From: Tillandsia leiboldiana
Taxonomy: Eukaryota > Streptophyta > Magnoliopsida > Poales > Bromeliaceae
Length of the DNA stretch: 64,000 nt
Reading direction: 5' to 3'
NCBI GenBank assembly: GCA_029204045.2
Contig: JAQNDB010000258.1
Location: 41,044-105,043, forward strand
The position numbers and the translations under genes are program-made. Below, one piece after another: positions 47,872-58,958 of the stretch. The notes beneath the pieces are model-generated. The model had not been told where the DNA came from, made no database searches, and was given only the letters and a program-made list of their open reading frames with translations. The first letter of the stretch is position 1. Every line of letters begins with the position of its first letter.

Positions 47872-48017
47872 TGTTAAGGATTTTGTATTAGCGTATTTCG
47901 TGAAATGATATAAGTCTTGAAGATTGAAGATGGAGAATTTTGGATCAACTACATCAATGTCAAGAAGAATGCATTCGGAATGATCAGGTACGTTTAACTA
48001 AATAATTTTGGTGATCC
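47872..48017 (+). mobile_element. Outer end of a copia LTR, part 1
   Basis: Begins TGTTAAGG and follows the copia LTR start (GCGTATTTCGTGAA, AGTCTTGAAGATTGAAG) to GGTGATCC, where a solo LTR is inserted (TSD GATCC, 48013-48017). Continues at 51186. Together these are the outer third of the LTR whose inner part is at 18426-19314. Confidence 0.85.
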
Positions 48018-51000
48018 TGTAATGTCACGACCTATCCTGCTTTTCTTTAATCCCTTTCGGGATAAATTAGTTGTTAGGGGCTTAGTTTATCGAGTTTTCT
48101 TGGTTAGAATGTTGGCGCATGCGGGTATTTTTCTATGATAGAGCCCGAAAAACGGTGAACGGCACTGCGATCGGATCTGAAATCCGACTTACGGATCTCC
48201 CGGATTGGGGTTTTGCAGGTCGCGGTATCCATAGTGTGCACCAGAATCCGTGCTATGAGTTTGCCACGCTTTTCGAGGAGATGACGATTTTTATCTCTCG
48301 TAACTAAAATTAGGAATATCCTTAGAGTACCGGATATAGGGATTTTTCCTTTATACGTACATATGAAAAGGAAAAATAAAAGAAAATAAATTAATAATAA
48401 AAGATAAATATACCCCGTTTACCGAAAGGAAAACCCTAGTTTTAAAAGATCGCCTCCTCAAACCCTTCCCTCTTATGCGTGCCGAAGACCAAAACAAAAC
48501 CCTAGTTCGGAGATAGAAAAGAGAGAAATAAGAGAGCGGATCTTCCACCTCCTTTGATCAACGTGACGGAAGCCGGGAACGAGACGTCACCGTCATCGGA
48601 GGGCGGATCCGGATTCTCATCGCAGCAAAGAACGGAGATCGGGATTGCGTTGCCTCCTCCATCGGAGCAAGGTTAGCGATCGTTAATTCTCTTTCGTCGG
48701 TTTAATCATGGGTTTTTCGTGTTCTTTTGAGATCGGTTTAATCGGTAATTTGATCACGGGTTTTTGATTGGTTTTGATCGGTGATTTATTCGTGTTCTTG
48801 ACCGAGTTTGATCGATGGTTTTAATCGGTCGTGATCGGAGGTTTGATCGGGTTTCCGATCGATGTTTCGTTTGGTCTCCGATCAATGGTTTTATCGTTGG
48901 AGTTGCCCGTGGTTTTGTTTGGGTTAATTGGGTGTTCCGTCGGAGCATGGGGGAGTTAACGGGAAGCCGCCGCCGCCGTTGTTAAACGGGAGGCCGCCAC
49001 CGCCGTTATCATGTTCACGAGGTCGTCGCCGCAGCCGCCGTGGTCGCTTGGTCGCAACCGGAGCCGGAAAAGACGACAACCGTGTTGGCCAGGCCGCGCG
49101 GTCCACAGGACCGGCGTGCACCCGGTGCAGGAAACGGCGACCTGGATTCGTGCACCCGGCGCGTCTCAGCCATGCACTGGCCCGGCCTAGCAGCGCGGCG
49201 CACGCACTGGGCGTGCGCCCGGTGCGCGCCGCCGCGCCCTGCGGGCGTTAGCCCGGTGCGCGCCTCTCGCGTGCACCAGCCCAGCCCATTCGCCCCGGTG
49301 CACGGTCCCGGGTGAGCCCGGTCTGCGCCGCCGCCTCCACTGTGCTGTGTACCCGGTCCACGCCTGGTCCGTGCATCAACCTTCAGCCCGGAAGCCCGGT
49401 AACTCCGTTTTGAGCGCCGTTTTCACCGTTTGGATCACCGTTTCTGCCGTTTTTATTAACATGGCCACCCGGGGTCATTTAGGCAACCGTTTCGCCATGT
49501 CATGTGCTAGCTTCGCACGTCGCCGTCGCTCCTTGCCTTGACAAAATCGTCGGGGTTGCGCCGTCGGGCCTTTTTCTCATCGATTTCGCCGTCGGGGTTT
49601 TCTCGGCTTGACCGTTGACGTCCCGAGTTGGCTACCAGATGAGAAATTGGGTTTTGTTGGATTTCCATTAGCGGATTTAGGTTCCGATGGGGTTCGCGAT
49701 GATATAGTCGCGGTCCGGTTGTTGTTAACCATCGGTTTTACCGTCGGAGATCCGGTTTGATCCGAGTTTTATGGTTTTGCTTGACAGTTTTTGATTCGAC
49801 GGTTTTTGATTGACGACGCTGTCCGCTTGGCACAGTGATTTTAGTTTTTTGTCGGTTTATTATTTTGGGATAGAAGGGATTCATGTTACAGTGGTCGGGA
49901 CCACTGATTTTGCCTGTTTAGGGTAAAGTGTTAAATTGTGTTTTGGTTATTTTATTAGGCCGCGTAAAGTTCTGATTGCTTAGGAGGGTCACGGGCGTGG
50001 TCGTTTATCTTCATTTCAGGTTGGTACTTTATTGTATTTCGGTGTATGGTTGTTCCCGTTGTAACTTGTGAAAATAAAGTAGATGTATCTTTTGTGAACT
50101 GTCTGACCCCATTTCATGAGAATTCCGCTCTTTTATTTCTAACTGTGGCGACGAAGGTCGCGGTGCCTTATTACATGCCAGTTTCGGCATTTATGCTCAT
50201 AATTGCTTACACGCACACCGGCGTTCGGGCCACCGCACAGGGTGTATTTTTCCGGAAAAACGGTACGTTGACCCGTGCACCCCACAATGTGTGATGATGG
50301 GGACCCCTCAAGGCGAGGCGACTGCAACCTGGGGCAGTGGAGGGGTTAAAAGCACCAAGACGCGAGCAGAGTAGTTTTGGGGTAGGTGCCCAGCATTGAT
50401 TTTAACAGGGGATATGGCGATTCATGAGGGGGAAGTGGAATGCTCTGGTGTATCGGTTTGTTTACTACCGTTTTTATAGCATTATACCTGTTTTCATCTA
50501 CTTTATTTGTCACTGACTTCCCACACGGTGACAGGTTAGGTCGAGGTAGGACCCGGGACGACGGTGAGGCTGCGAATAAAGGGTTTTAGCCCGTTTGGGG
50601 CTAGTGACACTTCCTTTTCTTACTTTCGATTATCTTGGTTATTTGGTTAGTGTGTTTTGTTGTTGGCTTTATTGTGGAACTATGTGGATGTTGGATTGAG
50701 CTCTTGACTTAGTGTTGAACCATCTTTAATAGGTTTCTATTAGTATTGCTTGCGGCATGTTTTCAAGTGGAAAAATGATTGCGAAAACGGTTTCAAAACT
50801 GAGTGTTGTGTGGGCACTGCTTCCCAAACCCGTGGATTTATCCTTTCAAGTTATGTTGCCACCTAAAAGAGATTTGCGAAAATGTTTTTAAAACCGGGTG
50901 TGGTGTGGACACCGATTTGGCAAACTTGTGGCTTTATCCTAGTTCAATATCGTGTTAATGTTAGTAGTTGTGGTAAATTGTATTTCCCCTCTTTGGCTAT

Positions 51001-51185
51001 CAATGTGACTGTGTGGTTAAAGTATGTATTGTGATTGTGACGCCGTGCATATACAAAGGAGACTCCGTCCGTTTGTGGAGTGAATTTGTATATGTGGCGG
51101 GTCTGGCGCGCACCGGAGGATGAAGTTTTTCGAAAAAAAAAATGTATACGCTTTTCCGCTTATTTAGAACCTCCGGGGCGTGACA
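48018..51185 (+). mobile_element. Solo LTR I, TSD GATCC
   Basis: 3168 bp, TGTAATGTCACGACC...GGGGCGTGACA, flanked by GATCC at 48013-48017 and 51186-51190. The copia LTR reads through once it is removed. No primer site or interior, hence solo. Its ends resemble element G but its body is different. Contains degenerate GATCGGTTTT repeats (48680-48900) and a GC-rich block (48960-49380). No convincing gene. Confidence 0.92.
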
Positions 51186-51431
51186 GATCCGAATACATTT
51201 GTGTAGTTTAGAAACACTTGGATAAGTTTTCATTGCATAAAAATCAAAAACTGGACAAGTTGGATGTTCAGGATCCGGATCAGACCAATCCAGTCCGGAC
51301 CCCGAACATAGTTTAGTTCATGCGGTTTTCCAGTCCGGACCACCCCTGTTCCAGTCCGGATCCCGAACCTTAAATTCTGCAAAATTGCATGAACAGTCCG
51401 GACCTCCCCTGTTTCAGTCTGGACCCCGAAC
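51186..51431 (+). mobile_element. Outer end of a copia LTR, part 2
   Basis: Continues part 1 after the solo LTR: GAAACACTTGG block, then paired palindromes of the CAGTCCGGACC type with CCCGAAC. Ends CGAAC (51427-51431), where element D begins. CGAAC is the reverse complement of GTTCG left of element B. Confidence 0.88.
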
Positions 51432-52765
51432 TGTTGGGTTATGTATAATTGGATCTAAATAGGAGAAAAAACACCTAGAGGGGGGTGAATAGGTGTAAAC
51501 AATAAACACTCAAAAATCTTTGCGATATAAAACCCAATGCGGAAAAAATAAATAACACGCAGAGATTTTTACGTGGAAAACTCCAAACCGGAGTAAAAAA
51601 CCACGGGACCGATAACACGGTGAAATCCACTAGAATTAAACACGTACAAGGTGATATACCGTACTCACAGACGACTCAACCTTTTCCATACGCTCCTAGT
51701 TGATCTTCTCCGCTCGCACCACGACGCTTCTCGAATCCACGATCTGCGTCCAACGTCGAATCCACGGCGTCCAACGTCGAGTCCACGATGTCCGACCGAA
51801 TCCACGGTCTTCACCCAGTAGCACGCTTCGAATCCACGAACATACCTCGCTCCGAATCCACGAGAGCGGTTGCACCTTGAATCCACAAGGCCACGTGAGT
51901 CCACGCGCCGATTTGGGATAAATCGTTGTTTTTTGGGTGGTGATGATCCGCCGAATACTTAGATTAGAAATAGATCGGAAATACCATCTAAGTACTCATT
52001 GATTTGATTCTACTCAAAATGTGAGTATGAAAACCTAGAATCAAATCAATCAATATAGATGAAGAAACATAAGATTAAATCTCTTGATTTCCTTTCTTCT
52101 CTATATGTGGATCTTAGGCCCTATATAAGATGACGGCTTTTTGGATTAGCGGCTTGCCCTAGAAAAAAGAATCATAGGGTCTATTTATAGGTTAGAAACC
52201 CTTGGAAAAAGATAAGAATCAAAAACTATCCTTTTCTGGAATTTTACATGACGACGATCCGGATCGGAGTTCGGCGATCCGGATTGCAGTAGCGAGAAAA
52301 ACAGTTTCCAGAAAAACCAAGGTTCAGGATCCGGATCGAAGTGCCTGATCCGGATCATTCATACAGTTCACCAAACATCAACGTTCGGGATCCGGATTGA
52401 AAAGCCTGATCCGGATCGTTCAAATAAAATGGTAAACCCAGTGTTCGGGATCCGGATCAAAGGAAGCTACGATCCGGATTGAACTGGTGTATGAACGAAC
52501 AACCTTCGGGATCCGGATTGAAAAGTCTGATCCGGATCCTGAACATGTCCCATGTCCAGTTTTTGATATTTATGCAATTAAAAATTCATCCAAGTGTTTC
52601 TACACTATAAGAAGTATTCGGATCACCAAAGATATTAAGTTAAACATACCTGATCCTTTTGAATTCTTCTTTCTTGAGATTGAGTTATATGATCCAACTT
52701 TCTTTACCTTCAATCTTCAAGACTTAACCGAATTCACGAAATACGCCAACTTAAATTCCGTAACA
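51432..52765 (-). mobile_element. 3' LTR of element D
   Basis: 1334 bp, TGTTACGG...CCCAACA on the minus strand, nearly identical to B's 5' LTR. TATA at 52182-52189 (minus), paired GATCCGGATC motifs at 52255-52545, CGTGGATTCG cluster at 51730-51905, stem-loop at about 51569-51605. Confidence 0.92.
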
Positions 52766-53137
52766 ATCTCCCCCTTTGGCGGTTTCGTGATAAAACATAG
52801 ATCCACTCAAGAAAATTCAAAAAGATATTTTTGTTGCTATCACCATACAACAAAAATTTACAAAAATTAGGGTTTAGGGTTTAGGGTTTAGGGTTTAGGG
52901 TTTAGGGTTTAAGTTAAACATACCTGATCCTTTTGAATTCTCCTTTCTTGAGATTGAGTTATATGATCCAACCTTCTTTACCTTCAATCTTCAAGACTTA
53001 ACCGAATTCACGAAATACGCCAACTTAAATTCCGTAACAATCTCCCCCTTTGGCGGTTTCGTGATAAAACATAGATCCACTCAAGAAAATTCAAAAAGAT
53101 ATTTTTGTTGCTATCACCATACAACAAAAATTTACAA
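52637..53137 (-). repeat. 227-bp tandem duplication across the polypurine tract/LTR junction
   Basis: 52637-52863 and 52911-53137 are almost identical, offset 274. Each holds about 130 bp of LTR start, the polypurine tract (CCGCCAAAGGGGGAGAT on minus) and about 80 bp upstream. A 47-bp spacer of telomere repeat separates them. B lacks this structure. Confidence 0.92.
52867..52911 (+). repeat. Interstitial telomere repeat (TTTAGGG)
   Basis: One TTAGGG, five perfect TTTAGGG units and a trailing TTTA, 45 bp, exactly in the spacer between the duplicated segments. It is the canonical plant telomere unit. Confidence 0.95.
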
Positions 53138-53784
53138 TGGAGATCCAAAATAAAATACATGAGTTAAACTCCTAAAACAGACTCTTGACTTAGACATCTG
53201 TACTCTCTGCAATAGAAATCATTCTTGACAAAAGAAATCGTTAGATACCTCAAGAATTTTATGTCATTCAAAAACCACATACAGAGATGAAGTTTATACT
53301 CATTTATACTTACCATGACATTTATACATTCAGATATGTAATTTGATCATAGTTAAAAACCAACATATCTTCTATGCAATCAAAATCCAAATGTCACAAA
53401 ATTGTTAGTAAACATCAACTTGTTAGTTATATTACATGCCCAAATAGTTAGTCGAATAGTTAGTCGAGGCATGCATTCAAACACAAATGAAAACCGAAAG
53501 TTGAAGTTCTACTTACCTTTCAAGTTGAGGTTATACTTACCTCTCAAGTTGAGGTTATACTTACCTCCATAGTTTCAAGTTTCTCACAAACATTGTATCA
53601 TTGTTTATATTCTCTCTCCCCCTTTTTGTCACAAAAGTTAGCCAAAAATTACCAAAATGGAGAGAAAAGTTAACAAGTTCAAGAACCAAAAGTTTGAGAA
53701 TTAAAACTAAAAACTAAAACTTAAAACCTGCACAAGAGAAGGATTAAAAATCTGCACAAGAAAAAGAAATTAGAAGAATACGGA
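53138..53784 (-). other. Non-coding region between ORF3 and the polypurine tract in D
   Basis: AT-rich, with no ORF of note. Carries repeated TTACCT(T/C)TCAAGTTGAGG units at 53510-53560. Homologous to 30501-31198. Confidence 0.6.
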
Positions 53785-55227
53785 TTATTCAGACTCATCC
53801 GAACTGATACAGCCGAGTATTTGGAAGATTTTCTTTAACCTTTTGTTCATGGATGACTGCTTCTTATTTACCTTCTTTATTTCTTCCTTTACCTCAATAA
53901 GTTCATTTGATATACGTTCTTGCTCGTTGGAGAGCCTTTGCTGTTCTTTATAGATTGAGGTAACTGATGCATCATCATCAGAAGTTGATGGAGGTGCTCG
54001 TTGTGCTGCATGTGCTGGTTGGACTGGAGGGGTTGCTGCTGGTGCAGAGGTTGTTGCTTGTTGTTGTTGTGCTCGTTGTCGGTGAGGAGGTAATATGGGC
54101 TCATCTTGCTTTGTCGAGAGAGACTTTACAATTGTTGTTTCATTGATCGTTCCTAGACTATGCATGTAGGAACTCGCACTTGTGTCAGCTTTAAATTTGC
54201 GAAGAATGCACATAATGATCATTGGATAAGGTAGTCTCTCTGAAGGGTGAGCATGTTCCACATAGTGAGCCATCCTCGCCCAGATGATGTAAGGAATGTT
54301 TAAGTTTGCTCCCATTGCTGCTGTGGGGTTTCCAAGAAGATAGAGGAACAACATCCTATCCCACCGAAGAACCTTTGTATTCATATTTGGAAGGACGTTA
54401 TAGCAGATAATGAAGTTCAAAAAGCAAAACTCTGGTCGAAGTTCTTTTGAGAAAACGGAGTTTCCTGTCGACCGAGTATCTGGAAGACAGATTCCATCAA
54501 CTACCACTCTCCAGGAGTTGGTGTTGAAGATTTGATTCTTCAGATAATGAGCGCCATCAGCTCTGGCCGTCATTCCTAATACCTCACCAATCAGTTGAGG
54601 GGTTACTTTAATCTTAACATTCTTGACCAATGTTTGGAAGTCTCGACGTCCGCTCTCCTGATCAACTAGATAGCAAGCATTTTGATAGAACATCCTCACT
54701 GAGTGAAGACAATACCCAGTGGTCTCGGGGAAATCGCAAATGGGAGCAAGACCTGTCTGGTCATACAGAGTCCCAAATGGCGGAGATCTTTCCTTCAAGG
54801 CTTTGACATTAACATGCCTTTCGCCAATGCATTCCCTGTTCTCAAAGTCCTTTATCCTAGCAGAGCTGATAAAGTCTTGTGGAGGTGGTTGGCTAGCAAC
54901 TGGTTGCTCAATGGAAATTCCTCGAGCACTCATTCTTTTGCGAGCAACACTTTTTCTTTTTCTTTTCAAGAGAGTTTCTTCCATTGGAGCTTTTCCTTTT
55001 TCAGCAGCAGTAGGCGGAGCCTTTGATGTTTCCGCAGGCGCTTTTCCTTTCGAAGCAGTGGGTGCTGTTGCTTCAACTTGCAACTCATCCCAATCGATCG
55101 ATTCCGTCTCAGATTCCGTATCGGAATCATCTTTTGCTTTCTTCGCCTTCTTAGCCCTCTTGGACTTGACAGTGTCTCTAGTATGGACCATAGTAGCCAG
55201 AAGAAGAATGATCCAGGTGATCACCAT
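53785..55227 (-). CDS. Third ORF of copia element D (480 residues, function unknown)
   Basis: Intact frame downstream of pol. The first Met gives a short hydrophobic start (ITWIILLLA). The second Met at codon 13 (55191) gives MVHTRDTVKSK, like the usual start of plant retrotransposon third ORFs, and I prefer it. Then comes a lysine-rich, NLS-like segment (21-32), an acidic Ser/Glu stretch (33-43), a second basic patch (86-99), a folded-looking centre (about 118-350, with RWDRMLFLYLLGN at 288-300), a Gln/Ala/Pro-rich linker and a charged coiled coil (about 425-468). The centre resembles the 'putative plant transposon protein' family by eye. SIRE-type third ORFs are often called env-like, but I see no signal peptide, cleavage site or C-terminal membrane anchor. 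Confidence 0.8.
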   Translation of the reverse strand: MVITWIILLLATMVHTRDTVKSKRAKKAKKAKDDSDTESETESIDWDELQVEATAPTASKGKAPAETSKAPPTAAEKGKAPMEETLLKRKRKSVARKRMSARGISIEQPVASQPPPQDFISSARIKDFENRECIGERHVNVKALKERSPPFGTLYDQTGLAPICDFPETTGYCLHSVRMFYQNACYLVDQESGRRDFQTLVKNVKIKVTPQLIGEVLGMTARADGAHYLKNQIFNTNSWRVVVDGICLPDTRSTGNSVFSKELRPEFCFLNFIICYNVLPNMNTKVLRWDRMLFLYLLGNPTAAMGANLNIPYIIWARMAHYVEHAHPSERLPYPMIIMCILRKFKADTSASSYMHSLGTINETTIVKSLSTKQDEPILPPHRQRAQQQQATTSAPAATPPVQPAHAAQRAPPSTSDDDASVTSIYKEQQRLSNEQERISNELIEVKEEIKKVNKKQSSMNKRLKKIFQILGCISSDESE

Positions 55228-55257
55228 TGCTACTAGATTCTTGTGAAAAGAAATCCT

Positions 55258-55638
55258 GTGAGCAACAACTCAAGAACACGAAAAAATTGTTAATTTTGAA
55301 AAATTTGAAAAATTGTACCCAAACAATCATTATCGTGTAGAGAGACTAAGAATCAAATTAGTTTTGCAAAAAGAATTTTAAAAATAGATCAATCGCATGA
55401 TTTTCGAAAATTCCAATTATATGCCCTAAAACCGAAATTTTTGAAATCGAAGGCCAAAAATCCGTTTATCATGAGAATACCTAGCATATAATCAAAACTA
55501 ATCTACCCAGAGTTCTTATTTCAAAAGAAATTTGATCAAAAACCATCCACAAACGAAATAGATACAAGAATTTCATCACGTTTTGAGGAAGAATATGAAA
55601 AACTGTGAAAAACTGAGATTTTGATCAATAAAACTTAC
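55258..55638 (-). other. Candidate 5'UTR intron before ORF3 in D
   Basis: Minus-strand GTAAGT donor at 55638-55633 and CTCACAG acceptor ending at 55258, 381 bp. Both sites match those in B. Confidence 0.5.
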
Positions 55639-55755
55639 TTGGAGTCGAAGAACTTGAGTTTGAAAGCTTCCAAGATGGATGAATTCTAGAGAGAGAAGCT
55701 CTGGAGACTTTTCAACAAAAGATTGGAGTAAAAAGAATTCAAAACCCTTTTGTTC

Positions 55756-55875
55756 TATATAAAACCCTAGCCGCGATCCGGATCAGTTCGTGATTTCGAT
55801 CCGGATCGGCTACCCGCAGAGAAAATCTGCGTTCGGGATCCGGATCGGCATGTCCAATCCGGATCGGCTCCAACT
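55756..55875 (-). promoter_or_regulatory. Internal U3-like promoter block in D
   Basis: On the minus strand: two pairs of CCGG palindromes (GATCCGGATC and close variants; 55775-55865), one followed by CCCGAAC, the hairpin CGCAGA/TCTGCG, then TTTTATATAG at 55755-55764. Downstream are a CT-rich leader and the candidate intron. Inferred ORF3 promoter. Confidence 0.65.
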
Positions 55876-56803
55876 TTTTTCTTTAGAAAATTTCAAAGAA
55901 ATTCTAGAAAAACTAGAAAAAGATTGTAAGCACTTTTGTGTATCAACTTTAAATGAAAATCATCGTTTTCATACAACAAGAAATAGATTATGCCAAATCT
56001 ATCAATAACATCCAACAAATGAAACGAAAATTTATAAAAATTAAATCCCTTAAAGTTGAATAACTTCAATTACATCTAACTTGATCTTATGAGTAATGCC
56101 TTTATCAAATCATCAATTCGGTAAAGAAAATAAAATACAAAGATCAATAGATGTCTGAAATCCCAGATAAGTTAGATAATATATCTAGTCAATTTATTGA
56201 AGAGAGTGGCTCTTTGAGCATCTTTCATTAAAATTCCCACCTTATACCAACCTTGAAATTTTGACAGAGTCAAGTATTTCAACATGCATTTTATTTAATC
56301 AAACTTGAAGAACCTTGCTTGGTATACATGTGGTAGCTGCACACAGTACTCGGACGACCGAGGTGGTAGCTCTTTCCTCCATGTGGTGGTAGTTTTCACA
56401 CTCCTCATTGGGATGTAACTCTTTCCACATCTTTTGAGCATAATACTTTTTCTTTGACTCCCCCTCAATTGGCTATCAATTATTTAAGATATAAAGTATT
56501 CAACCAAAAATTGATCTCGATTTCATACTCGACTAAATAGTCAAATAAGATAATAACTATACCAAGAGATCATTGAGAGAGAAATTGACTTTGATCAAAA
56601 CAAAGATGAGTTAATTGACATAAATGATCATCGCATCAAATGAAATATTATGATATCCAAGGCATAATAGATTTCTAAATATATAAAAGGATGCAGTTAA
56701 AGTCAATAAAACTAATGCTCAATTAATGTTCTATGTCTAAGCATAGATGATGAACAAAAACACAAAAACAAAACCTAACCTAAACAAAAGTTTCAAAAAT
56801 AGG
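55876..56803 (-). other. Non-coding tail after pol in D with first polypurine tract
   Basis: No gene. Purine tract ATTGAGGGGGAGTC on the minus strand at about 56457-56470. The GTGGTAGCT repeat block is at 56330-56400. Closely matches 27511-28441 and 1220-1847. Confidence 0.65.
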
Positions 56804-58958
56804 TTATTTCAAGGAAAGCATTCCAATTGCTTTACGCAAATGAATAAAACGTTTTTGATCCAAAGGTTTTGTTAAAAAGTCAGCTAATTGATCTTCAGTT
56901 GAAATGTAGGAAATTTGAAGAATATTTGATTCAACTAGCTCTCTAAGAAAATGATATCTAAGTTCAATGTGTTTTGTTCTAGAGTGCAACACAGGGTTTT
57001 TTGAAATGTTTATAGCACTAGTGTTGTCACATAAAACAGTTACCGAAGTTGCTGAAATCCGGAAGTCGCTCAACACGCTTTTCATCCAAATGAGTTGAGT
57101 TGAACAACTACCCGCTGAGATGTATTCCGCTTCGGCAGTCGAGAGTGCAATGCAGTTTTGCTTTTTACTATGCCATGCAACAAGGCAATGGCCAAGATAA
57201 AAACATGCACCACTCGTACTTTTCCGATCATCCACAGATCCTGCCCAATCGGCATCTGAGTATCCAATAATATCTAGACTTGTTCCCATAGGATACCAAA
57301 TTCCGAAATTAATGGTTCCTTTGATGTACCGGATGATCCGTTTCACCGCTTTCAGGTGAACCTCCTTTGGTGCTGATTGATATCTCGCGCAAATCCCAAC
57401 ACTAAAGGATATATCCGGGCGACTAGCTGTGAGGTAAAGTAGACTTCCAATCATGCTGCGATAAAGTTTCTCGTCTACATTCTCACTAAGAGATTCACTT
57501 CCTAATCCTTATTGCTAGTTCCCATAGGAGTAGGAAAATCTTTAGAATCTTCTAATCCGATTTTCTTTACCAACTCCTTAGCATACTTGGATTGACACAG
57601 ATGGATGCCTTCACCATTTTGTTTCACTTGCAATCCAAGAAAGTATGTCAGTTCCCCCATCATAGACATCTCAAATTCGCTTTCCATGGTTTCTGCAAAT
57701 TTAGAAGCATCAATATCCTTTGTTGCTCCAAAAACAATGTCATCGACATAGATTTGTGCAACAATGAAGTTATCCTGATAATGCTTCACAAAGAGAGTCC
57801 GATCTGCTCCCCCTCGAGTATAGCCCTTCTCCAAAAGGTGCTTTGTCAACCTTTCGTACCACGCTCGCGGTGCTTGTTTTAAACCGTAAAGAGCCTTTTT
57901 CAAACGAAAAACATGGTTAGGTAGTTTACAGTCTACAAAACCTTTCGGTTGAGCCACATAAACTTCCTCATTTAAAAATCCATTTAAAAACGCGCTCTTA
58001 ACGTCCATTTGAAAGAGTTTTATTTTAAAGTGACAAGGAATAGCGAATAAGATACGAATGGACTCGAGTCTAGCTACAGGGGCGAACGTTTCATCAAAGT
58101 CTATACCTTCTATTTGAGAGTAGCCTTGAGCAACTAAACGTGCTTTATTCCTGATGATGGTACCATCCTCATTTTTTTGTTCTTGAAAATCCATTTAGTA
58201 CCGATCACATTGTGTTGCTTCGGAGGCGTCGTTAATTCCCAGACTTTGTTGCGTTCAAACTGATGGAGCTCTTCCTGCATTGCTTCAATCCAGTAGTCAT
58301 CCTGAAGAGCTTCATCGATATTCTTTGGTTCGATCATGGAAACGTAACAAGCGAATCCACAAACCAACTGTCTCCGAGTTTTGACTCCTTCTTGTGGGTC
58401 TCCAATGATGTTTGATTCAGGATGGTCCTTGGAGATGCGTAACGTTTGATGTAATGGAGTACTCGGAGGTACATGAGATGATTCCTGCACATCAGATAGA
58501 CTTGAAGAACCATTAGATGCATCATTAATATTGGAAGTATTATCATGAGAAGATACACTTACAGGAGTATCATCATCAAGAGAGATATCAGGGGTAGATT
58601 TATCAGATGCAAAGTGGAAAGCTTCATCTACTTTAACATTTATAGATTCTACGATCGTTTTAGATTCCAAGTTAAATACCCGATATGCTCTACTATTTGT
58701 TAAATAACCCAAGAAAATCCCTTCGTCACTTCGAGAGTCAAACTTTCCAAGATTTTCGCGGTCACGTAAAATGTAACACCGACTCCCGAAGATACGAAAA
58801 TATTTGATGTTGGGTTTTCTACAACACCATAGTTCATATGGTGTATTTAACGTTCCCGGGCGCAAATAAACTCGATTAATAAGATAGACAGCAGTGTTCA
58901 CAGCTTCAGCCCAAAAATATAACGGTAAATTCCGGCTATGAAGCATAACACGTGCCAT
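56804..58958 (-). pseudogene. Element D integrase C-terminus, reverse transcriptase, RNase H
   Basis: Starts MARVMLHSRNLP after the TAA. Integrase C-terminal part, Ser/Asp-rich linker, reverse transcriptase (FQMDVKSAFLNG, YVDDIVFGATKD) and RNase H (GYSDADWAG, STAEAEYIS, CDNTSAI), ending MLSLK at 56804. Two breaks: a missing A in an A-run near 58178 (absent from B, which has eight A) and a missing G near 57511 (shared with B). Otherwise open. Confidence 0.92.

Noticed and set aside
47614..47877. ORF 47614-47877 as a gene downstream of the TATA box at 47700
   Set aside because: It starts upstream of the TATA box, is short, and runs into an inserted copia LTR; the region is an LTR fragment.
48119..49541. 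Small ORFs in solo LTR I (48119-48307, 48928-49251, 49347-49541)
   Set aside because: Within LTR sequence bounded by a target duplication; GC-rich or short; no domain.
52867..52911. Chromosome end
   Set aside because: Only about six units, inside an LTR duplication with retrotransposon sequence continuing on both sides.
53785..55227. Retroviral-type envelope gene
   Set aside because: Only the N-terminal extension before the MVHTR start is hydrophobic; no signal peptide, furin-like site or C-terminal anchor seen.
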